A stretch of DNA of 64,000 bases from Theropithecus gelada. Taxonomy: Eukaryota > Chordata > Mammalia > Primates > Cercopithecidae. Made by a program: the position numbers and the translations under genes. This document shows, piece by piece, positions 44,691 through 57,440 of the stretch (its first letter is position 1; each line of letters opens with the position of its first letter). The notes under the pieces were generated by a model. It made no database searches and had not been told where the DNA came from. It saw only the letters and a list, made by a program, of their open reading frames with translations. Location: positions 6,542,908 to 6,606,907 of the forward strand of contig NC_037673.1 of assembly GCF_003255815.1 (NCBI RefSeq). Direction: 5' to 3'.

Positions 44691-45600
44691 AGGAAGACTT
44701 GATCATGATTCTGTGCATGAGGGACTCCTCTGGGTGTTTCCAGTGGAGGCGACCCCTGAGGAGAAGAGGCTGCCCTTGTCCCTGCGATGGCTGCGGGGCT
44801 GGAGTGCGGAGGGCCATTGTTGCTGGGCGGATGTCCATGGATTTTAGCGCCATTGGTCAGGGGGTTTGGGATGAGCACGGAGTAAGTAGCCGTTTTTCTG
44901 CAATGTAAGCCCTCATGGAATGGTGCCTTCCCTTTATTACGTTTTTAAAGAATCACATCAACTTTCTTAACCAACGATAACCTTTTCTCCATCACATGGC
45001 CCCTCCCTCCTCCCAACAGTCAAACACAGAAAACAAAGCATGGCTCCCGCTTGTTGGTTTTGGCAGCTGGAGCCAGGGAGCTGAGTAACGAAGCCCCTCC
45101 CTGTTTTCTCGCTTACAGCTTCCGCAATCCTTTTAAGAGATCGCATGGGAAACTCCGGCTTTTGAATCTCGTGTGTTCACAGTGAGTGACGAAGGGGAAG
45201 CTGAAAGAACAGACTTTGCTCTTTAAGGCCGATTGTTTGCTTTTCGTCCAAACGTGGTTAAATTATAACCTGGCCCATTCTTCATGGAGCTCTATGAAGT
45301 TTCTTACAGAAATTGTAGGAGACCATCTGTTTTTTATTTTGTCAGTAAACAAACCATTAAAAGGGCACTTCTCCCCCACAAGCCTGCAGAATTTGAAAAG
45401 AACGCTGAATATTTAATGATTTAAAAATAATTTAACCTATTTGGTCCATTTGAATTTATTTAAAAACAAAAACAAGGCTTCAGTGACTTATTGGACGGAA
45501 ATGATATTCAATTTGGATAAGCTCCTTGGGTGCTAATAGGAATTGAGTTATCATGTCTTCCTAGAAGCCTTTTCTTCCTAGAATCAGCTTATCATTTAGA
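44691..45600. other. Unique sequence with CpG cluster, no gene identified
   Basis: 44748-45195 has about 17 CpG dinucleotides in 450 bases, more than most of the window, and an inverted CCAAT motif (ATTGG) near 44850. It does not reach the density I would call a CpG island. No exon or repeat recognised. Confidence 0.45.
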
Positions 45601-45850
45601 AATTTATAATATTAATATTTATTTATATTATTGATATAATATACTAATATTATAACATCAATTATAATAGTATAGGTAATATAATTAAGTAATAGTATAC
45701 TTAAAATTATAGTAATATTATACTTAAGTGTAATATTATACATACTTAAGTAATAGTATACTTAACATTATAATATAGGTAATATTATATATTATAATTG
45801 ATATATTAATATAATGCTATATATTAAGTATTTATTAATATTTATTTAGT
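45601..45850. repeat. AT-rich low-complexity tract
   Basis: About 250 bases of TAATATTA, TATACTTAAGTA and ATATTAAT blocks. 'tagtatacttaa' recurs at about 45690 and 45760, suggesting local duplication. Confidence 0.85.
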
Positions 45851-48745
45851 GCTATTTGCTTAACTCAATCTCGGAAATTTTATTAAAATAGATTTTGTAA
45901 AAAAAAAAAAAGCTAAGAAAGATGTTCTCCTCCTCTCAAGGAACTCATGTTTTAGGCTATACCCATCAATATGGGTAATATCTGCAACATTACACCAGGA
46001 AGAAACTTGTCGAACAGGTACATGAGGCCACGGAAGGCCATATTCACAAGCTCTTATTGCTGTGGCACTCAATTTGAATAATGTGAAATGTCATGTGAAC
46101 TTCAGAATTATAAACTATACACAGAGAAGAGATAGACATGAAATTTCTGAGTTGTTTTGGCTTTTGTTGTTATTTTTGTGCCTTCCGATACCACTTGGAA
46201 AGGCCGAAAAGGGGCAGGGGTGTACAAATCTTACTGTAGGCTCAGGGATGTAGAGAAGGTCTTGACAGCATAGCAAGAGGAGAAGAGCAAGGAGGGCATG
46301 GTGCGTGGGACTGGGGTGGCCTGGGTGGGAAAGGAGAAGAGTGGAGTCACAGGCGGACACAGATTGTCACCTGGGCTGGTCCCCGGGGTGTGTCAGCCCC
46401 GTGGTCCCCAGGTGTATCCATACCACCCTGTGAACAATAGCCACCTGGCTGGGCCCTTCTTGTGGCCGATCCTTCATCCTGACCTGTCTTGCCCATCACC
46501 TGGCTTAGGTGATGAAGAAATGGGAAAGACTCAGGTGAGAATAGGCCTCGGGCCCCAGGAGAGCAGAGATACCACAACTGGAAGCAGAACTTCTTCCAAG
46601 AATACAATTCTAGGAATTTCAAAAAATCAATGAGATTTTTATCACAGAAAAAACCAATTTTGGGTTTTCTTTAGCTCCCGGCTTAGTAGTATTTTTATCA
46701 CTGTAAATGTTAGTCAAAATAGAAATAATGCCAAATGGTGAGCCAAAGGACACGCCCATGATCGCCATCATAACATCAGCACTGAAGGCTCTGCAGGTGG
46801 TCATTGGCTGTGCAGGCCAATCTGCAGACTTGGTTAAATGCAGTGTTGTGGATGAAATGCAGCAACTGCTCCATCTGCTAACACAGCCAGCTGGCTGGCC
46901 CTGAGCACTTCTCCCTGCCTGTCTGTCTTAGGCAGCGATGGGGATGTTGCCAAGCTCATTGTCTAGGGCTTTTTATACTTCGGAGGAGCAGAGCTGGTGG
47001 CCCAGTGCATCCTGGTCCCCAGGTCAGGGAGCTTGGTGGGATGAGCTGGTTCACACTGTCACTCAGCACACATCAGTGGTGCAAAGTCACACACACACAC
47101 AGACATCGAGGCCTCAGATGGAGGTCTTTCTAGTTCCACTAGAAGCAGGAGAGAATGTCAGCATGGGGTGCTGGAAAGTCTATTTGCAGGGACCTCATTG
47201 GGCCTTTGGGGGAGCACACTGGAAGGCACGTTGGAGAAGAGGGTGACTTCCCAGGCTGAGATCCCAATCACAAGGACAGATAATGGTTGTTCTTTGACCT
47301 CCAGGTGTGTCAGGTTTCAGTTGGGAAACCAGAGAGCTTGCAAGCATTATGGGAATAAATGTTGGGGGCGGTAAGGAAGGGAAGATATGGAAAGGGGCAG
47401 TCGAGGGTCTGAATTGAAGAAAACCACTGCAGCCTGCAGCCCTTGGACTAGAGTCCAAGCTTGTGGGAAAGTCCAAATCCATTTCTCGGGTGTGAGGAAA
47501 GAGGCCATGGAGACAGAAGGACATCTCCAGCCACCCTGCAGGCTGGATCTCAGTGCCTAGTTGGGGCTTGGGCCATTGCAGGCCAATGGTGATCAGGAGG
47601 ACAAGCTAGCTGTGGAGCAGATGGCAACAGGGACCACTGGGGTGGATGCGCACCTCTGAGTTATCTGTCACTCTTCCCCTTGTCCTCACCGTCCAGAGAG
47701 ATGGCCACTGCCTCACCTGGGCCTTTCAGCTGTTACGTGAGTGCCTCTCATTAGCAAGCTTCAACCTGGAGCCATGCAGGGAAGGGGATTCAGGGAAACG
47801 CAGTCACCTCCTTAGATGGGGACAAAGAGGCTGAGGACAACAGACAAGGAAGCACACAGGCATGATCCAGGGACTGGAGCACTGCTTCAGGTGGTCAAGT
47901 ATAGGAAGCACTCCTTACACATGTGGAATATTCTTTCAGAACTGGGTTTGTGTTTGAAGGAAGAGAGAGGTAGAGCGAGTCGTGACAATGGGGTGGTGGA
48001 GAGACCAGTGGGCCTGAAGTCACACTGTTTTGTGGCCTGACAAAGTCTAAGAGGGTCCTTTCCTGCTCCAATGTAGCCTCTGTGGCCAAAGATTGATCAG
48101 GTCTACCTTGGAAAGTAAAGGAGAGACCCAGCTTCTATCTGTGACACTTGGAGGTGATGTCATGGGGAAGAGCCATCTCTGAAGCCAAGAGAGGCCTGGC
48201 CACAGCATCAGGAGCCCAGTATGGGGCAGTCAGTTGGGGACATGGGGTCTGGATGGAGTGCCATGGCTTGGGGCCTTTTGAAGACAAGACTGGAAGCTGG
48301 AGGTACAAGAGCATTGAACTTGGGCAGTGTTGGGCAGGATGAGAACAGCTGCAACCAGACAGGAAATCACCTGGGCTTCCTAGAGCACAGGTGAGACTGG
48401 GAACTGGGGCTCCAACAGTTACCCTAGGGGGCAGCAGTTTTGTGATTGGCTCCACTGTGCACTGATCACATCCCAGCTGGCATGGCCTGAGCGCCTCTGT
48501 CTTGTATGAAAAGGCAGCGCATGACTGGGGTCCTCTAGGTCTCATCATGGTTTGCAGTATTGTGAGTTTTTAAAATATGAGATCATTTAGAGATATACAC
48601 TTAATCCTTCAAAGCACCAAAGTAAGAAACACTCAATGTCTTTATTGATACCATCAGCATTCTCAGATTCCTTACGTATGGCACATATTGTACCTGAGAT
48701 GGAATTTTTTAGCCAGGTAGTCATAACACGGCATGTTTTTTTGGC
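45851..48745. other. Unrecognised unique sequence (2.9 kb)
   Basis: Mostly GC-moderate, with no repeat family I recognise. A short (AC)n run is at 47089-47102, and a CTCF-like motif at 48421-48436. Many open frames of 60-137 codons overlap on both strands, without domains and without codon bias visible by eye. No gene supported. Confidence 0.5.
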
Positions 48746-49045
48746 TTTTTTTTTTTTTTGAGATGAAGTCTTGCTCTGTCACCCAAGCTGGAGTATAGTG
48801 ATGTGATCTTAGCTCACTGCAAACTCCACCTCCTGGGCTCAAGTGATTCTCCTGCCTCAGCCTCCCAAGTAGCTGGGATTACAGGCACACAACACCACGT
48901 TCAGTTAATTTTAGTATTTTATTTCATAGAGACGGGGTTTCACCATGTTGGCCAGGCTGGTCTCGAATTCCTAACCTCAAGCCATCTACTCATCTCGGCC
49001 TCCCGAAGTGCTGGGATTACAGGCATGAGCCAGCACGCCCAGCCA
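48746..49045 (-). mobile_element. Alu SINE, antisense
   Basis: Poly-T then 'gagatgaagtcttgctctg', 'cacccaagctggagtatag', 'gacggggtttcaccatgtt' and end 'gccagcacgcccagcc'. Full length. A plus-strand frame of 113 codons through it is a typical Alu artefact. Confidence 0.95.
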
Positions 49046-50587
49046 GCATCTTTGTTAACAAAGACTCTCAGAATTAGCAAGATAGCCTCTTTCAGTTACT
49101 ACAGAAGACCACGGTATCTGACTATAGAAGCCAAGTTGAAGTGAGCTGATTTGATGACGTGGAATATTTGAGCTTGCTTTTGCTTCTGGTGCATGTGTGT
49201 GGGTTAAGGAGTGAATAGTTCTGGGGGATAAGAATGTTTTAGAGGAGTTAATAATTAACAAGACTTTATTCTCACAAACCTGAACACTTAATATTTTTGG
49301 GTAGAATTACTAAGCCAAGGCCTGTCCAGAGTCTTTAAGAAAGAACATGGGGTAAAAATTAACAGGCAAGAATAGTTTCCTTTCTCATAAAGGCTTATCA
49401 ATTGCCAAAGAAAATATTTGAACGAGAAGACATTTCATAAATATAAAGCTAAAATTTCATAACTGAGAGTGACGACGTAATTGGTTTTGTTTCTCCAAAC
49501 ACAGACACTTTAATTCAACGGGAATTTAATAGTTTGGGGATTTAAACACCATGAGATGATTTCCAAACCCAGTAGATTTATCTACCCTAATCCTCCCATT
49601 CTCCACCTGTCTCCAGTGGGATGTGGTCAAGACGGGCATCACAGGCTTGTGGGAACTGGGTCACCAGAGAGCCCTGAGGGATATATTTCTACCAGACGTT
49701 AAGCTGTGTTGGCTTAACTTTGGTTTAATTTCTTTGCCTAAGCCTTGCCTTCTGGCCAGGCGGGTGTCTCAAGGGTGCATCCTGGAAACTTGGTGGGTGT
49801 TGTGTCAATACTCTCAGCGGCCCACTAAGTGTTCAGGGGATGATTTTGTCTCATCAGCACTGCACGGTGGCCCGTCACTGACTCTCAAGCAGGACACATG
49901 TCCAGGTCCACAGAACTCATCAGCAACATTAGTTCTTTCCTGGAATGAGCCAAGAAACAAGTCCTAACTGTGATGCCCTTTTTTCTTTTTTTTCTGGTCT
50001 GGACTGGATTTTGCACAGCATTTACCCTTGATCTCTGGGGAGGACAGCCTTCTCCTCATGATACACAAGAGACACAACCCAACAATCACAGCCAAGGAAA
50101 CTGGTTTCTTTAATGTCTCAGGGCAGCTGGGCAGAAGGGGCTCTTGGAGGAGGAATTGCAGCATCCTGTCATAAGAATTCCATCAAACCCTGCCCTGGAG
50201 GCTGCTTCCTGTTGCGGCATTTCGTAATAATCTGAAAGCTAAATGGGAAGTTCAGCAACAGTAGTGACAGAGGGAGGAGAGAATCCTGTCGTTAAAGGGA
50301 ATTCCATGCTTGCTGTCTGAGGCCACAGTGCACCCTGTCTTCTTGCCTCTTGCCCTCTGGGTGATAGGCAGACCTCAGGTGAGGGTGAGCAGTCATTACT
50401 CACTAGGGCCAGTCTCTTCGTGAACCCCAAGTTCTCACATCAGAACATGCTCTTAGGGTTGTTTTATTGTCTCACACTGTCCACAGTGTAAACATTGTTT
50501 TGGGGGACATATGCTCAGGTTCCATAGGTATCCTAGGGACCCACCATGGTGAGAGGAACACAGCGGGGAATATATTGCTGTCAATTT
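49046..50587. other. No recognised feature (1.5 kb)
   Basis: Unique-looking sequence. No exon, RNA gene or repeat family recognised. Confidence 0.45.
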
Positions 50588-50678
50588 TGAAATAACAATA
50601 GCAGCCACTACTGTAATAATAACAATAACAACAATATATTGAAATAACAATAACAACAGCAGCCACTACTGTAATAAT
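50588..50678 (+). repeat. Imperfect 52-bp tandem duplication, AAC/AAT-rich
   Basis: 'tgaaataacaat' followed by 'agcagccactactgtaata' occurs at 50588 and again at 50640, the second with an extra 'aacaac'. The duplication directly precedes a MIR. Confidence 0.88.
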
Positions 50679-50905
50679 AGCTGACGTCTGCTGAGGATTC
50701 CCATGAGTTGAGCACTTCACGAACATTGCCCCCATCCATCCTGACGACCACCCGTGAGGCCGGCACTTTTAGTGGCCCTGTTGTAAGATGAGAAAACTGG
50801 AGGCAGAGAGCCAGGGGAAGACCTCCAGGCACACACTGCCAGCAAGGTGCAGGGCGGGGTGTGGCTGCCAAGATTCAGTCGGTCCTCTGACACTCAAGCG
50901 GTTTC
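50679..50905 (-). repeat. MIR SINE, antisense
   Basis: 'agttgagcacttcacgaac', 'ttgtaagatgagaaaactg' and 'ccaggcacacactgccagc' follow the antisense MIR order. Confidence 0.65.
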
Positions 50906-50970
50906 CATTTTTCTCTTTCTCATCGAGCACTTTGGAGGCTGGGGAACAGGCAGTAGATATAGAAAGGGAG

Positions 50971-51268
50971 TCTGGGCGCGGTGGCTCATGCCTGCAATCC
51001 CAGCACTTTGGGGGTGGATCACTTGAGGTCAGGAGTTCGAGACCAGCCTTGCCAAGTTGGTGAAACACCGTCTGTACTAAAAATAAAAAAAATTAGCTGA
51101 GTGTGGTGGTGCACAGCTGTAATCCCAGCTATTTGGGAGGCCGAGCCATGGAAATCGCTTGAACCTGGGAGATGGAGATTGTAGTGAGCTGAGATCATGT
51201 CACTGCACTCCAACCTGGGTGACAGAGTGAGACTCTGTCTCAAAAAACAAAACAACAACAAAAAAAGA
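50971..51268 (+). mobile_element. Alu SINE, sense
   Basis: 'tctgggcgcggtggctcat', 'gaggtcaggagttcgagac', 'tgtaatcccagctatttgg' and an A-rich tail with AAC units. About 10 bases are missing around 51011 in the first arm. Confidence 0.95.
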
Positions 51269-53055
51269 TATGCTAAGGGACTTCACTGTAGAGCTTGACA
51301 TGCTTTGTTCTTAGGGAGAGATTTTATTTCTTCCAGACCATTTCCATATTGTCCATATTTTTCTCTCCCCAGTTCAGTTAGGAGCTTTGTCTGCAATACA
51401 GGTGTTCCTTTAAAACCGGATGTCCCATACTCAGAAACAAACATTTTCCATTAGCCCCAAATTTATCGCCTCTTCTTCTCTGCTGGTTCCCTTTCTTGTA
51501 GGAACTTACACGATTTTCACACCGTATCACAAATACTTATTCTGAGGTCTGTCTGTCCTGCTACTCCAATGGGTGGGTGGGTTTGTGGTTGTGTCCTGAT
51601 GGGTGCACACTGCATGTTCCTGAGTATTGAATTGAGCGGCGTCACCAGCTTGCACGTTAGAGCCTCCTGCTGTGTCAGGTCGTGTGTTTTCTGCCATGTG
51701 GAGAAAAAGGCTTGAAGTATCTCTCGGCATAATCTAGATGTTTATGTAGTTGAGGTTTTACTAGATTTACTCTTTTCTTCTGAAAAATGTCAAAACTGAA
51801 GCAGTTTTGAATTATCTGTGAATCAAATTGAGTATCTGTGAATGCAAAAACTCTTAGCTCAGTCCTGGCGGGATGATCATCCCAGGAGCCGAGTCACTCT
51901 GTGTTTGGTTGGAAGGTTTGGAAGGTGGAAGAAGTTCGAAGAGGATCAAGTATGTGCTTAACTGAGTTCCAGATGCTTAGGCATCTCCCAGTGATGCCAT
52001 CAGTCTACCTGTTGGGTTAGGCAGACGAATATTCTTTTAACAGCATCATGGGAGGCTAACCAGTGATTTAAAGTGACTTTTCTTGAAGAGGCTGTAAGAT
52101 CATCAGTTGTGGAGCCTGGGACAAGAGGCAAAGACAGAGTGGATGAAAGTGAAGCAGCTGGCTTTCCCCACAGTCACATCACGGTGGGGAGGTCAGGGGT
52201 CTGCTGGCAGAACCCTGGGTCCCCATGGCCATGGGGGAGATGCTGTCTCACACCCACCTGCCAAGCCCTGGGCTCATGTGCAATCATCTGGTTTTCTCCA
52301 AGAGCAAAGTAATGGCCCATCTGATACAACACTGGGCACTGCCAACCTCCTACTTGTTCCATGCTGGTCCCGCAGACTCTTGGGGCCACAGAGGCAGAGT
52401 GTGGGTAGGAGACCACACTTTACAAGTTCTCTGCTAGATTCTTCTGCACAGTTTCCATGGAGAAGCAGTTTCTGATTTCTGGGCTCACTTAAGCCTGTAC
52501 CGGATCCTCTTGGTACTTCTACACTCTACACTTCCCAACGAAACACAGGAAAGCCATTGTGTTGGGGACCCCCATGGCACCTTTCTGTTTTGTAACTCAG
52601 GTTCCATTCACTCTTACACACCGTAGAGGCTCTCACAGTGTGGTTGGGAGAAGCCTGGGTTTGGAGAAGCTCCAGGGGGCTGATGAGCTGAATTTTGGAT
52701 GTGTCAGCATCTGCCTTGGTCCCTGTTAGAAACTTACCACCTGAGATCTTTCTGTCTTTTCCGGTGAATTTGAATTTGGTTAGCTTTCCCTTTCTTTTCT
52801 TTGCTTTTGTTTCTTTCTTCTTTCTTAGATAACAAGCAGGAGGAACTGATTTTGGAGGCTTGTGAAAAATGAGTTTCAATCACATTTGCCCCCAAAACAG
52901 AAAAATGTTTGAAATGTATGGTATTATAGAAAGTTTAAACAAAAATAACGAAAATATACTACTCATGGAACCAGGCACTGTCACTGATTAAAACTTGGCC
53001 TTAAGCAGAGAATCTGGGTAGAGCAGAGGGAAAAGGCAAACACATGGCCGTGCTC
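51269..53055. other. No recognised feature (1.8 kb)
   Basis: Unique-looking sequence. A TTTC-rich pyrimidine tract lies at about 52785-52826. The longest open frames are 117-122 codons without recognisable domains. Confidence 0.45.
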
Positions 53056-53125
53056 TCTAGGTGTGCCAATTTACCTGCAATAATGTTGTATCTAGGTGTG
53101 CCCATTTACCTGCAATATTGTTGTA
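53056..53125 (+). repeat. 35-bp tandem duplication
   Basis: 53056-53090 and 53091-53125 match with two differences, each starting 'tctaggtgtgcc'. It lies just before the Alu at 53145. Confidence 0.93.
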
Positions 53126-53144
53126 AACTGAAAATAAAATACTA

Positions 53145-53444
53145 GGCCAGGTGTGGTGTCTCACGTCTGTAATCCCAGCACTCTGGGAGGCCGAGGAAGG
53201 AAGATCACTTGAGGTCAGGAGTTTGAGACCAGCCTGGCCAACATGGCAAAACCCTGTCTCTACTGAAAATATAAAACTTAGCTGGTGGTGGGCACCTGTA
53301 ATCCCAGCTACTCAGGAGGCTGAAGCATGAGAATTGCTTGAACTCGTGAAGCAGAGGCTGCAGTGAGCCAAGATCATGCCACTGTCCTCCACCCTGGGAG
53401 ACAGAACAAGATTCCGTCTCAAAAAACAAACAAGCAAACAAAAG
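53145..53444 (+). mobile_element. Alu SINE, sense, with target duplication
   Basis: 'ggccaggtgtggtgtctca', 'gaggtcaggagtttgagac' and 'ccaagatcatgccactgtc'. Flanked by a 14-bp duplication: aaaataaaatacta (53131-53144) and aaaatgaaatacta (53445-53458), one mismatch. Full length. Confidence 0.97.
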
Positions 53445-53464
53445 AAAATGAAATACTAACCCAC

Positions 53465-54102
53465 CTCCCGCCAATTGAATGGACCCCTCTTGGCCAACAG
53501 GGGCCTCTGAAAAACTTGAAAACCTGAATTCCTGATCGCGATGGGAAGGGAGGTCTGCTGTATCTCGTTACATGCCCTCCCTTTTGGAGTTTAGGCACAA
53601 AAGCCAATCAGCACTAAGGTTAACATAGAGATGGTAAGACGGACAGAACAGACTCTGTGGCAATCAGATACCAAATTATTAACAAGCCTAAGGCCATGCA
53701 AAGCAAGGGTTAAATCAATCTGGCAGGCCATCAGTCTCACTACACGACATCCTTAGCTTAACTTAAAACATTCTTTTCTGCTGACACTAAGTTTTAGATA
53801 GAGCCTGATTCCTTTAATCAATTGCAAATTAAAGAATCTCTGAATCTGCCTGTAACCGGTAAGCCCCTACTTCAAGATACCCCATATTTTCAGGCGGAAT
53901 CAGTGTATACCTTCCATGTCTTGGTTTATACCTTTGTAACTCCTGCTTCCCTAAAAAGTGTAAAACCAAACTGTAACCCCACCACCTCAGGTGCACTTTT
54001 TCAGGACTCCTTGAGACTGTGGTTCTCCAGGCCGTGGTCACTCATATTGGCTCAGAATGGACCTCTTTAAAATATTTTATAGAGTTTGGTTGTTCTGTAA
54101 CA
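53465..54102 (+). mobile_element. ERV1-type solo LTR
   Basis: 'gccctcccttttggagttt', 'tctgtggcaatcagatacc', 'agttttagatagagcctga', 'ctgtaaccccaccacctca' and 'atagagtttggttgttctg' are in the order of an ERV1 LTR that I recognise but cannot name. The expected AATAAA near 54055 reads AATGGA, so the polyadenylation signal appears lost. No internal region follows. The left end close to the Alu is unclear. Confidence 0.65.
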
Positions 54103-56904
54103 TTGTTTTCTGAATGATTAAGATGCAGAGATGCACCATGCCTTGCTGTGGGTTGAGACAAGGAAAGCTGGATTCGTGTTGCTGGTTCCGTGCTGCCAGA
54201 TGGAAGAGCCCTCTCCTGGCTCCGTCCTCTGCAGCCTGCAGACTTTATCCCCGGCTCAGCTCTCAGAAAGACTGTGCATGTCCTCCTCCTCCCTAAAGGG
54301 TCCTGCTTGCTGCTTTTGCCTGCTGTGCCTAAATCAGTTTAATATTTTAAAATTTATCTTGATCGACATTGCATTTAGAGTGGCAATTCTGAAATATTTT
54401 TGGATCATGGGATATTTGAAAATCCCATGAAACCTATTACCATTTGCCTGGGAGAAATGCACAGACGCATAAATCTGTGCTCACAAACCCCGATTGAGAT
54501 GAGGACCCTTTCTCTGCTTCGATGTCCTTTCTGAAACAATACAGTAATGTCAAGATGCGACGGAAAGTCAGCATGAGACCAAGGTCAGGAGCTGGCTCCT
54601 CAGAGACAATGAGCCCTGGGTCTTGGGTTTGGGCACTGGGCTAAGCTCACTGTTGCTCAGGGTCGATTCATTGCAGGGATCTGCTGTGTTTCCTCCTACT
54701 TGTCCTTGTTTGGAACTTGCCTGGTTTACTGGGCTTGTCAAATTTAGGGGAGCAGAGGTTGGGGTATCAGTTTTCTCCTTAGAGCCCTAAGGAGCCCCAA
54801 ATTTTAAAATACAAATTCATTGACCAATTCCTAGATAAATAACTCTGCCTACCATAGCAGGAGAGAATTTATGCAGAATGGAGAATCAACAGAGTTGAAA
54901 GTTCCGTTAACTATCTTCAGGAGAACTGGTTCATCCTCACAGTGTATTTGTGAAACTAAGGCTACTACTTAAACACTCGTAACAGGCCAACAGGATGAAG
55001 ATCTGCTTCTCTTCAGTAACAGTGAAAATATCCTTGCTTTCCCAAAAGTGATGTAGGGGCATTTGTATTGTCAAATTACCAAGGTTAGTCAAGATCCTTG
55101 TTTGAGAAGTATTACAATATTGCAGAAAACTCACCCAGCAAAGCAACCTCTCTATAGTATGATTTCCTGGATTCTGGCAAGGCCGTGGCGTGTAGTATTC
55201 CATTCACTGCTGCACCTCTGTCTGTATTGCATTCACATTCTTTTTGGATTAAGAGTAAAGAAAGATGAGCACATTCTTGGGGGAAGATTACCCTCTTTGA
55301 GTCTGGCATGTGGCATTTTTAGTTGGCTGTTTTGATGCAGCCATTTTGTTCCAGAAACATTATGACTCAGATTAGAAAGTATCTCATTTAACTTCTACAG
55401 TCCTTAAACTATAAAGTGATACGTGAGCCCAGAATCATCTTCCTGGAGAACTAGATTATTCACTTGATGTATGCTGGGAACGGCCCTTGGTGTGGGTTGG
55501 GATGAGGGATGGGATAGGCTGTCTCTCACAGATCAACTATATAAAACCAAAATTAAATTTTCACCCTGGCTTGTCCTAGGCACAGCCATTGATCATCCTA
55601 AGTAATCTTTAAGAATTTGAAGCACGCTGGATGAGCAGTGTCTCTCATATTCAGATTTTGCCTGCAAAGTTACAATGGTCATAATTGTAACATTCCTATC
55701 CTAAAAAAGCACATGTTGTCTATATAATGTTTGTGATGGACAACTTTGCTACTATCTCTGCAGTGCCCTGGTTCTTCCTGGAACTGTTATTAAATTGAGC
55801 AGCTTGTTAACTGTGTAAAATCCCCGATTCCGAGGAAGTGTGTCACACTCAGCCTAGATCACTTCTCTTCCAGAAAGCGACTTCTCCCATCCAAACAGCT
55901 GTTACTCTCAGAACAACAGACACCACCCAGGGCTCAGAAAGCCTGTTTTAAAGATTTTGTGTTAAAAAGGGAAGAACGCAGGCACGATCAAATCTATGGC
56001 AAACTTTGTGGTGTGCCCAGATGGAATGTTGACGTTCAGGGGTAGAAAGCCACATTCATGTTTGGTATTGTTTCAAGCCAGATGCCCTTGGTTTAATGTA
56101 TTTGTAAAAGACTCATCGAGCATCTGCTACCTGCCACATGTAATGCCAAGGTCTAGAGTTAAATAAGACACAGACTGTGCTTTTGAGAAATTTACCAGCA
56201 TGTGAAGGCATTGACAGGTTTGAAGACCTTCATAATACCAAGAAGAACACGGAAAATGTCATGAGAGAGGAAAGGAGAGATGGGGAAATTTGCAGCAGTG
56301 GAGCACGTTCTGAATGGGGATGTGAGACCACGTCTTCCTAAAGGGTCAGTTGAAGACAGACAGCTGGGACAGCGTGGGGTTTTCATAGACTGACTGTGGA
56401 GAGGTGTTGCAGCCAGAAAGAACATTCCAGGGCCACCTCTGAGGAAAGGCAGTGTGGAGGTTCAGGAGGTAGTGAATGGCCTGTATCGGTTTCAGGCAAA
56501 GTCCTCTCCTCGGAGACCCTGGGTGAGAACCTAGAAGGATAAGCTGACAACGTGGTGACCATATGCCTTCTTTTCCCAAGATAGCCCTATTTACACCTGA
56601 TCTCCCCACACTTCTATTATCACCATTGCTAATTCTTCCTCTCAAAACTATCTTGGTTCGGAGAAACTATGAATGATATAGATAGGCTGGTATTCTTGGT
56701 TAGTATTGTTAATACAGCAAATTTATTCCATTCTAAAAGAACTATTTTCATAATAACTACTAATTTAGTAGGATATGCATTTTTCTTGACCTTTTTATGT
56801 TAATGGAGCAGAGTAGGAAATCGCATGTGATAGGATTTGAAATGTCTAAAGAAGGACCAATATCCAAAAATCTCTCCTGCAGAAATGCCTAAAATTCAGG
56901 AATA
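54103..56904. other. Unrecognised unique sequence (2.8 kb)
   Basis: No repeat family, exon or RNA gene recognised. Open frames are under 100 codons and show no motifs. Confidence 0.5.
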
Positions 56905-57170
56905 TAGTTATCCTAATAATGATAACCAACATGTATAGATAATGAGATTTATACCAGGCACTATGCTGTTTTTGCTAGTTTATTTAAATTATTTAATCTT
57001 GGCAACAACCCCAGAAGAAGTAGGGACGGTTTGTTATGCCCATCTGTTAGAAGGAAAAACAGAGGCTCACAGGGTTAACTCAGGTCCTGAAGGGGTGGAG
57101 CTAGGGAGTAACAGAGGCGGAATGTAAACCCAGGCCATCTTCTTAGCTAAAAGCCATGCTTCAGCCCGGT
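56905..57170 (-). repeat. MIR SINE, antisense
   Basis: 'ccaggcactatgctgtttt', 'cttggcaacaaccccagaa' and 'aaaacagaggctcacaggg' then 'gaatgtaaacccaggccat' form the antisense MIR in order. Confidence 0.8.
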
Positions 57171-57239
57171 GAGGAAAATCACACAATTCCTGGGAGTGTG
57201 GCTCTTAGGATATGTTGTTAACCACGAAGGTTATGAAAA

Positions 57240-57440
57240 TGATGGAGCCTTTCAATTTACAAAGCACTTTTATATGTTTTCTTATTTACTCCAAACAGCA
57301 AGGTATAGCAAATAGTTCCCCTACAGATACTCAGAGATGTTAAACAGCTAATGAAGCTTCATACAGCCAAGCTGCTGTTGAACTGGGCTCCAGTTCAGAT
57401 CGTTAGATTTCAAACTTCTTTTCACACACAGTTATACCTC
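57240..57440 (-). repeat. MIR-type SINE, antisense (second copy)
   Basis: 'acaaagcacttttatatgt', 'cagagatgttaaacagcta' and 'gttgaactgggctccagtt' resemble a MIR-family member in antisense. More diverged than the neighbour. Confidence 0.6.

Noticed and set aside
48803..49144. 113-codon plus-strand frame
   Set aside because: It lies in an antisense Alu, a well-known source of chance frames.
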